Notes: a model not told the origin generated them from the letters alone. A DNA stretch of 64,000 bases from Ignatzschineria sp. RMDPL8A (GCF_029815055.1 NZ_JAPPWA010000002.1:1736001-1800000), one strand, 5' to 3'. Counted from the stretch's first letter, positions 45,696 through 55,793 are shown. Translations and numbers: made by a program.

Positions 45696-47435
45696 CTAAT
45701 GCCCACCCCGTAAAATTGCCTCATCTTCAGGGGTAAGTGGTTCGCCGAGTTGAAGCTTTTGCAAGACCCGTTTCATTGGCGATTCTTGTTTCGCTAACTG
45801 CGCTAATAGATCTTGAAGCTCAAGCAATTGCTCCTCGCGCGCCTCAAGCATCATCTCACTTACACTTAAATTTTTAAGCCAATCGATCCAGCTCTCCTCC
45901 TCAAAATGAAAGAGAAGCTGCGCTGCATTTTTAATCGTCGGATAATCTTGCAGCGTACTCATAATATAGTAGAGCCTACGGTGATCCCGATCATCGCTTT
46001 CGAGCAGAAATTGAAAGGTGCCAATCTCATTCATTAGGCTCGGATCATTTAATAAAAGCACCACAATCCGATCGGTAATGCTTAAATTTTGATGAAGATC
46101 GATATATCTGCGCTGCTGCGGCGTTCGCCCTTTGCGCACATGTCTTTCAAGGAGCGACTCAGAAACTTCCGTTGTTTTAGCAAGCTCTTCACGCAACAGA
46201 TCCCGAAGGGGAATATCCCGCATTCGATTGATTTTTTCTGCCGCCGATTCGAGCATTGCTGCCCGTCCTTCAAGAGTTTTAGTATCAAAATTCTCTTTAA
46301 GCGATTCAAAGAGGTATTTCGAGAGCGAATCCGAGGACTCAATCGCCGCTTTAAACGCCTCCGTGCCACGCTCTTTAACAAAGGAATCCGGGTCATCTCC
46401 CTCTGGCAAAAAGAGAAATGAGAGCTCTTTCCCCGCCGGAATCACCCCGAGCGATTCTTCAAGCGCTTTACTCGCCGCCGCACGCCCCGCCCGATCCCCA
46501 TCGAAACAGAAAACCAGATGCGAGGTGTAACGAAGCAGCATCTCAATTTGCCGTGCCGCGATCGCGGTTCCAAGCGTTGCCACCGCATTGCCAATGCCAT
46601 ATTGCGCAAGCATCACCACATCCATATAGCCTTCCACCACGATAATTTCATCATAATGGCGAGTATATTTGCGTAGCTCATAGAGCCCGTAGACTTCCGA
46701 GCCTTTATGAAACACCGGCGTTTCTGGTGAGTTGAGGTATTTAGGCAAATCTTCATCGCTTAACACCCGGCCACCAAACCCGATGGTATCGCCACGACGA
46801 TTGCGAATGGGGAACATGATGCGATTGCGGAAACGATCGTAGCTATTGCGCTGCGATTCGCTTAACAGCCCCGCCTCCATAAGCATCGACTCTTTCACGC
46901 CCTCTTTTTTGAGTGCATCGAGCAGATTACTCCAGCCACTTGGCGCAAATCCAAGCCCGAAGCGTTTTGCAATCTCGCCACTGATATCCCGTTTTTTAAG
47001 ATAGGAAATGGCGTGATCTTTTTCGCTACTGCTGCGTAACTGCGCTTGATAAAATTGGCTGGCCCGCGCCAAAACATCGACTAGCGTCTCTTGCTTTTCA
47101 GCCTTTTGCGGATCGTAATTTGCGCCCCGCTCATAGGGCACATCCATCCCCTCATGGCTTGCAAGCACTTCCACCGCTTCCTTAAATTCAAGCTGCTCAT
47201 ACTCCATCAAGAAGTTGATCACCGTCCCTTTTGCGCCGCACCCAAAACAGTGATACGCCTGACGAGATTCATTGACAAAAAAGGAAGGGGTTTTCTCTTC
47301 ATGAAATGGGCAACACGCGGTGTAATTCTTCCCTTTTTTCTTTAAAGGAACGCGCATATTAATGACCGCAACGATGTCCGCTCGTGCGACCAAATTTTGG
47401 ATAAAATCCCGTGGAATAAATCCTCGTTTTTCCAT
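45696..47435 (-). CDS. dnaG: DNA primase
   Basis: DnaG makes RNA primers at the replication fork. The N-terminal zinc finger is CPFHEEKTPSF with Cys42, His45, Cys63 and Cys66. The TOPRIM core carries VVEGYMDVVML and the acidic FCFDGDRAGRAA. The C-terminal part, which binds DnaB helicase, is helical and more variable. The 579-residue length is normal. The classical neighbours are rpsU upstream and rpoD downstream; here only yqeY is kept, 134 bases upstream with a hairpin between, and rpoD lies 5 kb upstream. Confidence 0.96.
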   Translation of the reverse strand: MEKRGFIPRDFIQNLVARADIVAVINMRVPLKKKGKNYTACCPFHEEKTPSFFVNESRQAYHCFGCGAKGTVINFLMEYEQLEFKEAVEVLASHEGMDVPYERGANYDPQKAEKQETLVDVLARASQFYQAQLRSSSEKDHAISYLKKRDISGEIAKRFGLGFAPSGWSNLLDALKKEGVKESMLMEAGLLSESQRNSYDRFRNRIMFPIRNRRGDTIGFGGRVLSDEDLPKYLNSPETPVFHKGSEVYGLYELRKYTRHYDEIIVVEGYMDVVMLAQYGIGNAVATLGTAIAARQIEMLLRYTSHLVFCFDGDRAGRAAASKALEESLGVIPAGKELSFLFLPEGDDPDSFVKERGTEAFKAAIESSDSLSKYLFESLKENFDTKTLEGRAAMLESAAEKINRMRDIPLRDLLREELAKTTEVSESLLERHVRKGRTPQQRRYIDLHQNLSITDRIVVLLLNDPSLMNEIGTFQFLLESDDRDHRRLYYIMSTLQDYPTIKNAAQLLFHFEEESWIDWLKNLSVSEMMLEAREEQLLELQDLLAQLAKQESPMKRVLQKLQLGEPLTPEDEAILRGGH

Positions 47436-47476
47436 TAACTGCCAATCCTTATTATCTTTAATTAACGATAAGTAGT

Positions 47477-47512
47477 TAATAAAAGGGGCGCTTAGAATGC
47501 CTAAATGCCCCT
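47477..47512 (-). terminator. Hairpin between yqeY and dnaG
   Basis: A 12-bp stem with one mismatch and one G-T pair (AGGGGC inner CTTAG) ends in TTTTATT on the minus strand. It probably lowers dnaG transcription relative to yqeY or separates the units. Confidence 0.6.
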
Positions 47513-47569
47513 GCGTTTTTGTATTACTTCAAAAGTCTTTTAGAAGGTCTTTTAAAATTAAGCGAGTGC

Positions 47570-48013
47570 TTAACCAAGACGGCTGCGCACGATTTTATTC
47601 GCTTCACCCATATCGGCTTTTCCGTGAAGTTTAGGACGAAGTGCAGTCATTACTTTTCCCATATCCTTCATTTCAGACGCGCCGGTTTCCGCCAATACTT
47701 CGTCAATAATGGCAAGCACTTCCTCATCACTTAATTGCTCAGGAAGATAGGGTGCTAAAAAGCCAAGCTCGGCCTCTTCAACGTCCACAAGATCTTGACG
47801 ATCGGCCTTTTTAAATTGATCAATCGACTCACGGCGCTGCGCTACCATACGATTTAAAATCGTGATGAAATCGTCCTCAGAGAGCTCGCCATGTTTATCA
47901 ATTTCCATCGATTGAATTTCAGCTAGAACTGAGCGAATCGCGGTGACCTTGGCACGATTTTTCTCACGCATCGCGGTCTTCATATCGTCTTTTAATTGAT
48001 CTTTTAAGTTCAT
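47570..48013 (-). CDS. yqeY: GatB/YqeY domain protein
   Basis: This 147-residue helical protein is the stand-alone form of the tRNA-binding tail domain of GatB. Family marks are LKDDMKTAMREKNRAKVTAIRSVLAEIQ at the start and the YLPEQLSDEEVLAIIDEVL segment. It is thought to relate to amidotransferase or tRNA function, but its role is unclear. In many bacteria it lies between rpsU and dnaG, and it keeps that position next to dnaG here. AAAGGAAA precedes the ATG. Confidence 0.93.
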   Translation of the reverse strand: MNLKDQLKDDMKTAMREKNRAKVTAIRSVLAEIQSMEIDKHGELSEDDFITILNRMVAQRRESIDQFKKADRQDLVDVEEAELGFLAPYLPEQLSDEEVLAIIDEVLAETGASEMKDMGKVMTALRPKLHGKADMGEANKIVRSRLG

Positions 48014-48035
48014 GTCTGTTTCCTTTTTTATGATG

Positions 48036-48066
48036 AAAAAAGCCCAAACCAGATGGCTTTGGGCTT
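48036..48066 (-). terminator. Terminator of the DUF945-like gene
   Basis: AAGCCCAAA / TTTGGGCTT form a 9-bp perfect stem with a T tract on the minus strand, about 100 bases after the stop at 48163. Confidence 0.85.
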
Positions 48067-48162
48067 ATTGATTTTGATTATGTGCCATGCACTATTCTAC
48101 TCTTTTTTTACAACTTTTTCCTGTAGAAGTTATGCAAGCCGACTTTTCATTCTGAATGCCGA

Positions 48163-49761
48163 TTAAAAAAGACGTGTAACTTCATCAAGATCGAGCGCAA
48201 CGCCATTGATGGTAAATACCGTGCCATCGTAATCGATCACAACGCTAAAGATCTCTTTCGCTGCATCATACAGTTTGTAATCTTGCGGGAGCATCATCGC
48301 CATAAACATATAGCCCATGGTGATGCCCTCATCGATCTCTTTACGCGCGGCTGCTGGGTCTTTATTCTCAAAGTCCTCATCAAAGAGCGTTTGCGCGGTG
48401 AATACTTGATCAACGATATAGGCTTTTGGCACTGAAATCTCAATGTGCATGCTGTTGACGGCTTCCAATAATGCGCCAAAATCCGCCATATCATCAAGCG
48501 CAACGGCGGCGTAGTTCTCATTGAGATCCATCACCCCTTTCATTGACGCGCTGTTGCCATTTTCAAGCGTTGACACCATCGAGAAATCGCTGACAAACTT
48601 TTCGCTCATCATGCGTTTCACCAGTTCAGCCACCTCAAGACGAAGCGTTTCACTCACCTCACCGAAGAGCTCTTCCTCAATCCCCGCGCGGAGGCTTGTG
48701 CCTAAAAATGCATAATAAGCTTGGAGCTCATCGACATTCATCCCCGTTGTGGTTTGTGCCACTTTAAAATTACCAAACGAGCCTTTTTTACCGTTATAGT
48801 TGAGCATAAAATCAGAGACGTGACCGCTATACTCCACCACGCCTTCACCAGATTCTTTTTTGATCGTCATGGTGCTATCAACGACGGGAAGCTGTAGGTG
48901 CGTGCGCTCAATCTCTTCGCTAAACCAAGACTCTTCCTCGGTTAAAACAACCACATTATTGAGTGTACTTTCAAAGGTGTAATCGAGCGTTTCAGCATTA
49001 AAATCTGAACTCAGCGCGAGACTCTCAACACTAAAATCAACAAAATCGGGCGATTCTTGAATGTTAACACCGCTCATTTTCGAGACGCGGAAGCCTAAAT
49101 TCACCCCATTCCAGTTGTGCAGACTGGTTTTTAATTCACTATAGGGTTTGCTATAAGTGACATTGCGCTCAAGGCTTAATTCACCAAAACGAAGCAGCGC
49201 GACCGGAATCGTATCAAATTCACCATCGGTGCGATTTTCATAATTTTTTGCGGTGATCGTGTGGTTTACATCTTTAAAATAGTGCGTTGCTCCAAAGTGA
49301 TTTTTGCTTGGCGTTAACATGCCCGTCACGCTGTGTGGCGGTAACAGATCCACCTCGCCAATGAGCCCGCCATCTTGATGCACTTCTGCAATAAAATCCG
49401 CTTGCGCATCAAAATTAATTAATCCTGCTGCATCGGCAAACGTCACGTGCCCGGCTTCGCGATTTTTAAAAATGATGGTATTTCCTGCATCATCGACCAC
49501 AAACGGAACACTTGAAGAGAGCGCATACTCCGCCCCCTCTTCCGTTTCAAGAAAATGGGTATAGCCGTGTGCCACATCGAAAAAGTTATCGAGCACTGAA
49601 ATCCCGGAGGTTTTCACCGCAAGATAATCCTCTTTAAGGGTGGCTTTATTGGCCTCTGTTAATGACACGGTTGGCCCACTCTCCGAGGCGGAGAAGATAT
49701 TCCCCATCACCACGGTAATCGTAATAAATAGTGCGGAATATCCGAAAATTTTCTTACCCAT
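48163..49761 (-). CDS. DUF945-like exported protein
   Basis: The 532-residue protein has an N-terminal signal or anchor (FGYSALFITITVVMGNIF) and a long beta-rich body of repeated LxLxxF-type strands, the look of DUF945/YdgA family proteins, whose function is not established. The C-terminal section is helical and acidic, with DELQAYYAFLG and a VNSMHIEISVPKAYI segment. No catalytic motif is seen. It lies downstream of another large exported protein with the same architecture. AAAGGGTAG precedes the ATG. Confidence 0.6.
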   Translation of the reverse strand: MGKKIFGYSALFITITVVMGNIFSASESGPTVSLTEANKATLKEDYLAVKTSGISVLDNFFDVAHGYTHFLETEEGAEYALSSSVPFVVDDAGNTIIFKNREAGHVTFADAAGLINFDAQADFIAEVHQDGGLIGEVDLLPPHSVTGMLTPSKNHFGATHYFKDVNHTITAKNYENRTDGEFDTIPVALLRFGELSLERNVTYSKPYSELKTSLHNWNGVNLGFRVSKMSGVNIQESPDFVDFSVESLALSSDFNAETLDYTFESTLNNVVVLTEEESWFSEEIERTHLQLPVVDSTMTIKKESGEGVVEYSGHVSDFMLNYNGKKGSFGNFKVAQTTTGMNVDELQAYYAFLGTSLRAGIEEELFGEVSETLRLEVAELVKRMMSEKFVSDFSMVSTLENGNSASMKGVMDLNENYAAVALDDMADFGALLEAVNSMHIEISVPKAYIVDQVFTAQTLFDEDFENKDPAAARKEIDEGITMGYMFMAMMLPQDYKLYDAAKEIFSVVIDYDGTVFTINGVALDLDEVTRLF

Positions 49762-49924
49762 AATCTACCCTTTTTATGATTTTTTAAATCCCGTTTGAGA
49801 TCAGCTTTTAGAACTTAAAGTCGTGCTGAAAACGATTTTTCAACTGATTCATTTGTTTAAATACGTGCCCTTACTATATACAAAATCGGGCTTTTTTGCT
49901 GTAAAAATTGATCCATTTAATTGA

Positions 49925-51490
49925 TCATTGACGATTAAATGCGCGCATTAATTGCTCTGTCGTAATCGTTTCATTCCCGATGCGCCATCGGTTCTCATCG
50001 TAATGCCACATCAAACTCACCTCATCGGCGCTCCAATTCATATAGCGTGCAAGCTCGGGCTCGGTAAGCATAAAGGTCATCATCGCCGCCTCAATTAAGT
50101 TTTGCGTCACGGCTTCCCACGAGGCAAGCATTTCATCCTCTTCAAAGAGCCGTAATAGCTGATCTTTCTGCGCTTCTAAATAGAGAACCGGCAGGACAAT
50201 TTCGATCGTCGCTTCATCGATATAACGATCCCACCACATCGAAAACGATTCCTCTTTAAGTAGAAGCTCAAACCCCGCAGGATCGGCTAAGCGCTCGGTC
50301 AACTCTTCACTGACGTTCACCATAAAGTCCACGGTGAACATCGCATGATTGATTACCCGATTCTCAAAATGGAAATTGATCTGCGTATCTCCCTGCACAA
50401 GCTCACTGAGCGGCTTTAAAAAGGGCATCGGCAATAACGACTCAAGGGAAAAGCTCGTAAAAATATCGGGGCGTTGCCAAGTTGTTTTGACCCACTCTTT
50501 TAAGGCTTTTGTAGTGGGTTCCAATGCGACGCTGTGCATGTTTTCAACCTGAAGCCCAAGCTCAATCACCCCTAAATTGACATTAAGATGCGGCTTTTTC
50601 GCAAGGGAAAGGTAGAGATCATCCACCGATAGATGGGCACTTAGATAAAAAGGCTCATCGTCACTCTCTTCAGCATCAAGGCCCGATAAAATATGGCTAA
50701 ATTCAATGTTTTTCTGCCGATCTTTAATTAAAAGAGAATCAACCATCAGCGATGAGCGATATTGTTGCGTCTCATAATCGAAAAATGCCTCGCCGAGCAA
50801 TTGATTGACCGTAACCCGCTTTTCATTTTTCTGATCTTGATTGAGCACCCATGTAAGCGTATTCCAACCCGCCGCGCCATGACGTAGGCGAAGCTCGGTA
50901 AACTCAGGGGTAAATTTAAAAAGACGCTCTAAACGAAACCCTTCGAGCGATAGCGAACCAAGCGATTGATCATGATAATGCAGCGCCATCTCACTTTTTT
51001 GTGGCTGAATAACCTCATGCTTCCACTCAAAAAACTCTTTACGCACAATCTCACGATTTTTTAACCCTTCCACAAGGGGAATTGTATCTCGCGTTTGATC
51101 GGTACAGACAAGGGAAAAGGTGAGCGCGCCCTCACTTTCTGTTTCACTTCGCGCATGGCGATACGCCTCCACATTAACGCGATTACTCCGCGAGGCTTCA
51201 AGGCAATGGCACATGCCTAGAAATGGAAAATAGAGTGAAGATTTTAATTGGTAATCGAGATAAAAATGCGGTTTATCGGCGGATTCAGTCAAACTTGGGG
51301 CAATCATCACCTCATCACTTCCCATAAAGGGCGAGAAATTTTTCGCCTCAATGGCGTAGAGCATGCGGTGCATCTCCTCCTCAAACAGCCCGCGATTATC
51401 CGGCCGCGAAATCTCTGCCTCCGCCATGGGAATCAATCCAAGCAGACTAAAAACCAAGAGAGCGCGCAACATCAGGGGGCGCTTAGGCAT
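49925..51490 (-). CDS. Large exported protein of DUF945-like architecture
   Basis: This 521-residue protein has a clear cleavable signal (ALLVFSLLGLIPMAEAEI) and a beta-rich body with the same size and layout as its downstream neighbour, including a helical C-terminus with EAMM- and EPELARY-type stretches. I judge it a distant relative because of architecture; the sequences are not obviously alike. Cys pairs (MCHCLE, LVCTD) occur in the N-terminal part. AAGGAGAAT precedes the ATG. The 163 bases to the next gene show no terminator. Confidence 0.55.
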   Translation of the reverse strand: MPKRPLMLRALLVFSLLGLIPMAEAEISRPDNRGLFEEEMHRMLYAIEAKNFSPFMGSDEVMIAPSLTESADKPHFYLDYQLKSSLYFPFLGMCHCLEASRSNRVNVEAYRHARSETESEGALTFSLVCTDQTRDTIPLVEGLKNREIVRKEFFEWKHEVIQPQKSEMALHYHDQSLGSLSLEGFRLERLFKFTPEFTELRLRHGAAGWNTLTWVLNQDQKNEKRVTVNQLLGEAFFDYETQQYRSSLMVDSLLIKDRQKNIEFSHILSGLDAEESDDEPFYLSAHLSVDDLYLSLAKKPHLNVNLGVIELGLQVENMHSVALEPTTKALKEWVKTTWQRPDIFTSFSLESLLPMPFLKPLSELVQGDTQINFHFENRVINHAMFTVDFMVNVSEELTERLADPAGFELLLKEESFSMWWDRYIDEATIEIVLPVLYLEAQKDQLLRLFEEDEMLASWEAVTQNLIEAAMMTFMLTEPELARYMNWSADEVSLMWHYDENRWRIGNETITTEQLMRAFNRQ

Positions 51491-51547
51491 TGTATTCTCC
51501 TTTTGAGTGGTGTGCAGACATATGATATCTCTTCGCGTTAATGAGGT

Positions 51548-52561
51548 TTATGCGGACTCCATCGCTTTATAAGCATCCATTAGCGTGTTAAAAGAGGCTC
51601 CCTCTAAATGGATATGCTCACTGACGTAACGGCGGAAAATACGGCTCCGCGGAATACCATGGAACAGCCCGAGCATATGGCGCGCGATATGATTGAGCCG
51701 ACCGCCTTTTTCTAGGTGACGATTAATATAATCCTTCATCGCCAGCAAAACCTCAAATCGGCTTAAGATCTCATGATCATCGGCAAAAATCTCACGATCC
51801 ACCGACGCCATCATATAAGGATCATGATAGACCGCACGGCCAAGCATCACCCCATCAACATGATTAAGGTGCACTTTAGACGCATCTAAATCGGGAATCC
51901 CACCATTAATCGCAATTGTGAGCTCAGGATATTTTTCTTTCATCGCATAGACGCGCTCATAATTTAACGGCGGAATATCGCGATTTTCCTTCGGCGACAA
52001 TCCCGAAAGCCACGCTTTACGCGCATGCAAAATAAATGTTGTGCAACCGGCGGCTGAAATTGTTTGAATAAATTGATCGAGAAACTCAAAGGACTCCTCA
52101 TCATCAATGCCGATCCGCGCTTTAATCGTTACCGGCACCGAAACGGCATCCGCCATCGCACTATAACATTCTGCAACGAGCTCAGGCTCAGTCATTAAAC
52201 AAGCCCCGAAACGTCCTTTTTGCACACGATCTGACGGACAGCCACAGTTAAGATTAATTTCACTATAACCATACCCCTCCCCAATTTTCGCCGATTCTTT
52301 GAGATCAGCGGGATCTGAGCCCCCTAATTGGAGCGCTACCGGGCCTTCCTCTTCAAAATAGAGATGGCGATCCCGATCCCCGTGAATAATCGCGCCGGTC
52401 GTGACCATTTCAGAATAGAGGAGCGCGTGTTTACTCATCACCCGATAAAAATAACGGCAATGACGATCGGTCCAATCGAGCATCGGCGCAACGCTAAATT
52501 TCGGATAGGGGTGAGTCACAGAATAAGTAGTATGGGGGCGTGTTTCGGTCATGGCATCCAT
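51548..52561 (-). CDS. dusA: tRNA-dihydrouridine(20/20a) synthase
   Basis: DusA reduces uridines 20 and 20a in the tRNA D loop using FMN and NADPH. The TIM-barrel begins with FSVAPMLDWTDRHCRYFYR, which is DusA-specific. The catalytic Cys lies in INLNCGCPSDRVQKGRFGACLM, and the GVMLGRAVYHDP phosphate-binding segment is present. The 337-residue length is normal. Two ATGs (52561 and 52552) are possible starts. It lies between rpoD and the exported proteins; the rpoD terminator ends 27 bases upstream. Confidence 0.95.
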   Translation of the reverse strand: MDAMTETRPHTTYSVTHPYPKFSVAPMLDWTDRHCRYFYRVMSKHALLYSEMVTTGAIIHGDRDRHLYFEEEGPVALQLGGSDPADLKESAKIGEGYGYSEINLNCGCPSDRVQKGRFGACLMTEPELVAECYSAMADAVSVPVTIKARIGIDDEESFEFLDQFIQTISAAGCTTFILHARKAWLSGLSPKENRDIPPLNYERVYAMKEKYPELTIAINGGIPDLDASKVHLNHVDGVMLGRAVYHDPYMMASVDREIFADDHEILSRFEVLLAMKDYINRHLEKGGRLNHIARHMLGLFHGIPRSRIFRRYVSEHIHLEGASFNTLMDAYKAMESA

Positions 52562-52587
52562 GCAAAAAGCTAATTATTAATGGGCAA

Positions 52588-52616
52588 TAAAAAATATCCC
52601 CTCGTCGGAGGGGATA
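52588..52616 (-). terminator. rpoD terminator
   Basis: ATCCCCTC / GAGGGGAT forms an 8-bp G/C-rich stem with a 4-base loop and T tract on the minus strand. Confidence 0.9.
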
Positions 52617-52715
52617 CTATTATTTCACAAGCTGATTCCGATATTCAAATCGGGGCGAGATTTAATCTCAATCCGCTCGCACTGTTTTTAGTTAACGATT
52701 CGTTAACGGTCCGAA

Positions 52716-54518
52716 TTAATCCGTTTCAAGGAAGCTTCTTAAACTCTCAGAACGGTTTGGATGACGAAGTTTGCGTAATGCTTTCGCTTCAATCTGACGA
52801 ATCCGCTCACGGGTTACGTCAAACTGTTTACCAACCTCTTCAAGAGTATGGTCTGTATTCATATCAATACCAAAACGCATTCTTAAGACTTTCGCTTCAC
52901 GAGCCGTTAAGGTTGAAAGCACATCACGCGTTGCCGCATTTAAGCCCTCATCCGTTGCAGAATCAATTGGCGAAACCGCGTAAACGTCTTCAATAAAGTC
53001 GCCTAAGCTTGAGTCTTCATCATCGCCGACAGGGGTTTCCATTGACACCGGTTCGCGAGCAATTTTAAGTACTTTACGAACGCGATCTTCAGGTTCACCC
53101 ATCTCTTTTGCGATCTCTTCTGGCGTTGGATCACGGCCGAGTTCTTGAAGTAACTGACGTGAAATACGATTCAGTTTATTGATCGTTTCGATCATGTGAA
53201 CCGGAATACGGATCGTACGCGCTTGGTCCGCAATCGAGCGGGTAATCGCTTGACGAATCCACCAGGTTGCGTAGGTTGAGAATTTATAACCACGGCGATA
53301 TTCAAATTTATCCACCGCTTTCATCAGACCAATGTTTCCTTCTTGGATTAGGTCTAAGAATTGTAGGCCACGATTGGTATATTTTTTCGCAATCGAAATC
53401 ACAAGACGTAAGTTGGCTTCGATCATTTCACGTTTTGCACGGCGTGCTTTCGCTTCACCGATCGAGATTTGACGGTTGATCTCTTTAATCTCATAGATGG
53501 TGAGATCAGTCTCTTCTTCGATCTGTTTTAAGCGCTCTTGATAGTCGTAAATACGATCTTTATGCTCTAATAACCCCTCAACATATTTCGCTTTGCGTTT
53601 GAAAAGATCCTCTTCAAACACAGCCTTATCGGCTTCATGACGCGGGAATACTTTTAAGAATTCGCGACGTGGCATCTTTGCAAGATTCACACAGATATGC
53701 ATGATGCGACGCTCTTTCGGGCGAATGCGCTCAATACAATCATGAAGCAGTGCATACATCTCTTCTTGAATTTTTGGGGAAAGCTGAAATTCTAGGAATT
53801 GATCACGAAGTTCACCGCGTAACGCACCGATCTCTTTTAACTTATCTTCATTGCCTTTTAATTTGGCGATTTTGTCAACGGTCTTTTTAAGTTCTTTGAC
53901 TTTTTCTGCAAAAAGTTCTGGATCGGGGCCATCGCCATTATCGACCACTTCCACCTCTTCATCATCTTTTTCCTCATCTTCTAAAAAGAAGCTAGGATCG
54001 ATAAATCCGGTAGCAATATCGGTTAAGCGACCTTCGTTTTTAACGGTCTCTTCATAGGTATTAATTAAGTGATAAGACGCTGGCAAATAGAGGGCTAACG
54101 AGCTTAACGCTTCACGCAGACCGTCTTCGATTCGGATGGCAATCGCTTTCTCTTCTTCACGCGTTAAGAGGTCTACTGTCCCCATTTCACGCATGTACAT
54201 ACGGACCGGGTCCGTGGTGCGTCCAATCTCTTCGTTATCGATGTTTGCGAGCACTTCAGCCGCTTCTTCTACCGCATCGTCGTCGGAATCTACCGACTCA
54301 CTCAGCATTAAGGTATCTTCGTCTGGTGTTTCTTCATGAACGGGAATTCCCATATCGGCGATCATGCCAATAATGTTTTCGACCTGTTCAGGATCAACAA
54401 TCTCTTTAGGGAGATGGTCATTCACCTCAGCATAGGTCAGGTAACCTTGGTCCTTACCATGTGCGATCAATTTCTTGATCTGCTCCTGCTGCTTTTTAAT
54501 ATTTGGCTGATTACTCAT
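52716..54518 (-). CDS. rpoD: RNA polymerase sigma factor RpoD (sigma-70)
   Basis: This is the housekeeping sigma factor, 600 residues, close to the usual length. Region 1.1 ([23 protein letters not shown]), the 1.2 segment [21 protein letters not shown], a spacer with acidic stretches, region 2 ([42 protein letters not shown]), region 3 ([16 protein letters not shown]) and region 4 ([12 protein letters not shown]-type, [29 protein letters not shown]) are all present. It is separated from dnaG, unlike in the classical macromolecular synthesis operon. rpoS is the next gene upstream on the same strand. Confidence 0.98.
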   Translation of the reverse strand: MSNQPNIKKQQEQIKKLIAHGKDQGYLTYAEVNDHLPKEIVDPEQVENIIGMIADMGIPVHEETPDEDTLMLSESVDSDDDAVEEAAEVLANIDNEEIGRTTDPVRMYMREMGTVDLLTREEEKAIAIRIEDGLREALSSLALYLPASYHLINTYEETVKNEGRLTDIATGFIDPSFFLEDEEKDDEEVEVVDNGDGPDPELFAEKVKELKKTVDKIAKLKGNEDKLKEIGALRGELRDQFLEFQLSPKIQEEMYALLHDCIERIRPKERRIMHICVNLAKMPRREFLKVFPRHEADKAVFEEDLFKRKAKYVEGLLEHKDRIYDYQERLKQIEEETDLTIYEIKEINRQISIGEAKARRAKREMIEANLRLVISIAKKYTNRGLQFLDLIQEGNIGLMKAVDKFEYRRGYKFSTYATWWIRQAITRSIADQARTIRIPVHMIETINKLNRISRQLLQELGRDPTPEEIAKEMGEPEDRVRKVLKIAREPVSMETPVGDDEDSSLGDFIEDVYAVSPIDSATDEGLNAATRDVLSTLTAREAKVLRMRFGIDMNTDHTLEEVGKQFDVTRERIRQIEAKALRKLRHPNRSESLRSFLETD

Positions 54519-54616
54519 AATTATCGAATGGCACCCTCAATCTTAAAGAATCAAATGAAAATATCTCAAACCATCAATTATAGCATAGTTTGTCTGCTTT
54601 TTCTTTTTTCAGCGTG

Positions 54617-54660
54617 AAAAGGCCTTCAAGATAGTACATTTCCGTACTACCCGAAAGCCT
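54617..54660 (-). terminator. Hairpin between rpoS and rpoD
   Basis: On the minus strand GGCTTTC and GAAGGCC form an imperfect outer stem around a strong inner TAGTAC / GTACTA helix, with TTTT following. It fits a weak terminator of rpoS. Confidence 0.55.
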
Positions 54661-54687
54661 CTGTGTAGAATAACGTGATTTTTAAAA

Positions 54688-55656
54688 TTACGCAATGAGC
54701 TCGTCGTAGATATCCTCTTCATCACGCAGAATCACTTTGAGTCGTTTAAGGGCGTTGATCTGGATCTTACGGACTTTGTCCCGGGAGATTCCCAGCGCTT
54801 CGGCGGTTTGATCGAGCGTGTGCTTGTCATAGCCGTGAATACCAAAACGCATCTCAATGACGCTACGCGCAATCTCTTCAAGCTGCGAGAGCCCTTCAGA
54901 GAGAGCACCGTATAAATTCACCTCAGCCATCTGATTGAGCGACTGTTCAACGCTTCGATCCGATTCCAAAAAGTCGTGGAACGAACCGCTATCATCGGTA
55001 ATTTCCGCATCCAAAGAAAGCGTAGATTCATTGACTTTCATCAGGTTAACTACATCTTCTTCCGATTTATTGAGCGCCTCGGCCACCTCTTCAAGGGTTG
55101 CCTCACGATTGAGTTTGGCGCTTAATTCATGCTTGGTTTTAAGTTGAGAGTTGATCTCTTTATTAATATGAATCGGCAGACGAATGGTACGGCCAGTATT
55201 CATAATCGCACGCTCAATGTAGTGACGAATCCACCACACGGCATAGGTCGAAAAGCGATACCCTTTTTCAGGTTCAAATTTTCCGATCGCATGGATTAAC
55301 CCAAAATTCCCCTCTGAAATCAGATCAAGGAAATCAAGACCGCGTCCTTCATAGTTACGCGCCACGTTAATCACCAGGCGAAGATTGCTCTCAATCATTG
55401 TGTCGATCGCAACTTGTTCCCCTTTTTTCGCGCGGATGGTCATCTCTAACTCCTCTTCAGGGGTTAGAAGATCGTATTCGCCAATCTCCGCAAAATAAGT
55501 CGATAAGATATTTTCTCGATTCTCGTAAGGGTTTTTAGTTGTCGATAAAATTTCTTCAAACTCATTCTCCTCAGAGAGGATCTTTTCTTCCGAAACGTCC
55601 CCTTTAAGGCTAATTTTACGAACATTAACACTGTGATTTGAGTATGATTTTTTCAT
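54688..55656 (-). CDS. rpoS: RNA polymerase sigma factor RpoS-like
   Basis: This 322-residue group-2 sigma factor has no region 1.1. Region 2 reads ESNLRLVINVARNYEGRGLDFLDLISEGN and RFSTYAVWWIRHYIERAIMNTGRTIRLPIH, the last part being RpoS-typical. Region 4 is IEMRFGIHGYDKHTLDQTAEALGISRDKVRKIQ. It should direct stationary-phase and stress genes. RpoH is less likely given the ERAIMNTGRTIRLPIHI motif. ATG 55656 has AAGGA seven bases upstream; a TTG at 55695 is in frame. In enteric bacteria rpoS lies beside nlpD, not rpoD. Confidence 0.88.
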   Translation of the reverse strand: MKKSYSNHSVNVRKISLKGDVSEEKILSEENEFEEILSTTKNPYENRENILSTYFAEIGEYDLLTPEEELEMTIRAKKGEQVAIDTMIESNLRLVINVARNYEGRGLDFLDLISEGNFGLIHAIGKFEPEKGYRFSTYAVWWIRHYIERAIMNTGRTIRLPIHINKEINSQLKTKHELSAKLNREATLEEVAEALNKSEEDVVNLMKVNESTLSLDAEITDDSGSFHDFLESDRSVEQSLNQMAEVNLYGALSEGLSQLEEIARSVIEMRFGIHGYDKHTLDQTAEALGISRDKVRKIQINALKRLKVILRDEEDIYDELIA

Positions 55657-55697
55657 CGCTTTATCCTTATAAATCAATAAAGTGTAACCACTCAATC

Positions 55698-55713
55698 TAA
55701 TCTGATCGGATTA
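55698..55713. promoter_or_regulatory. Near-perfect palindrome just upstream of rpoS
   Basis: TAATCTGATCGGATTA is a 16-base palindrome with one mismatched pair, 42 bases upstream of the rpoS start codon. Confidence 0.4.
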
Positions 55714-55757
55714 CTCCGCTTCGCTATAAAAACTAAATAATTGATTTATCAGATTAA

Positions 55758-55793
55758 GTGTTGAGTCATACTATAAACGTAAATGACTCACAC
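55758..55793. promoter_or_regulatory. Interrupted inverted repeat upstream of rpoS
   Basis: GTGTTGAGTCAT and ATGACTCACAC are inverted repeats differing by one inserted base, separated by 13 bases. The minus strand between them holds TTTATAG, so the site may frame an rpoS promoter. Confidence 0.4.
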
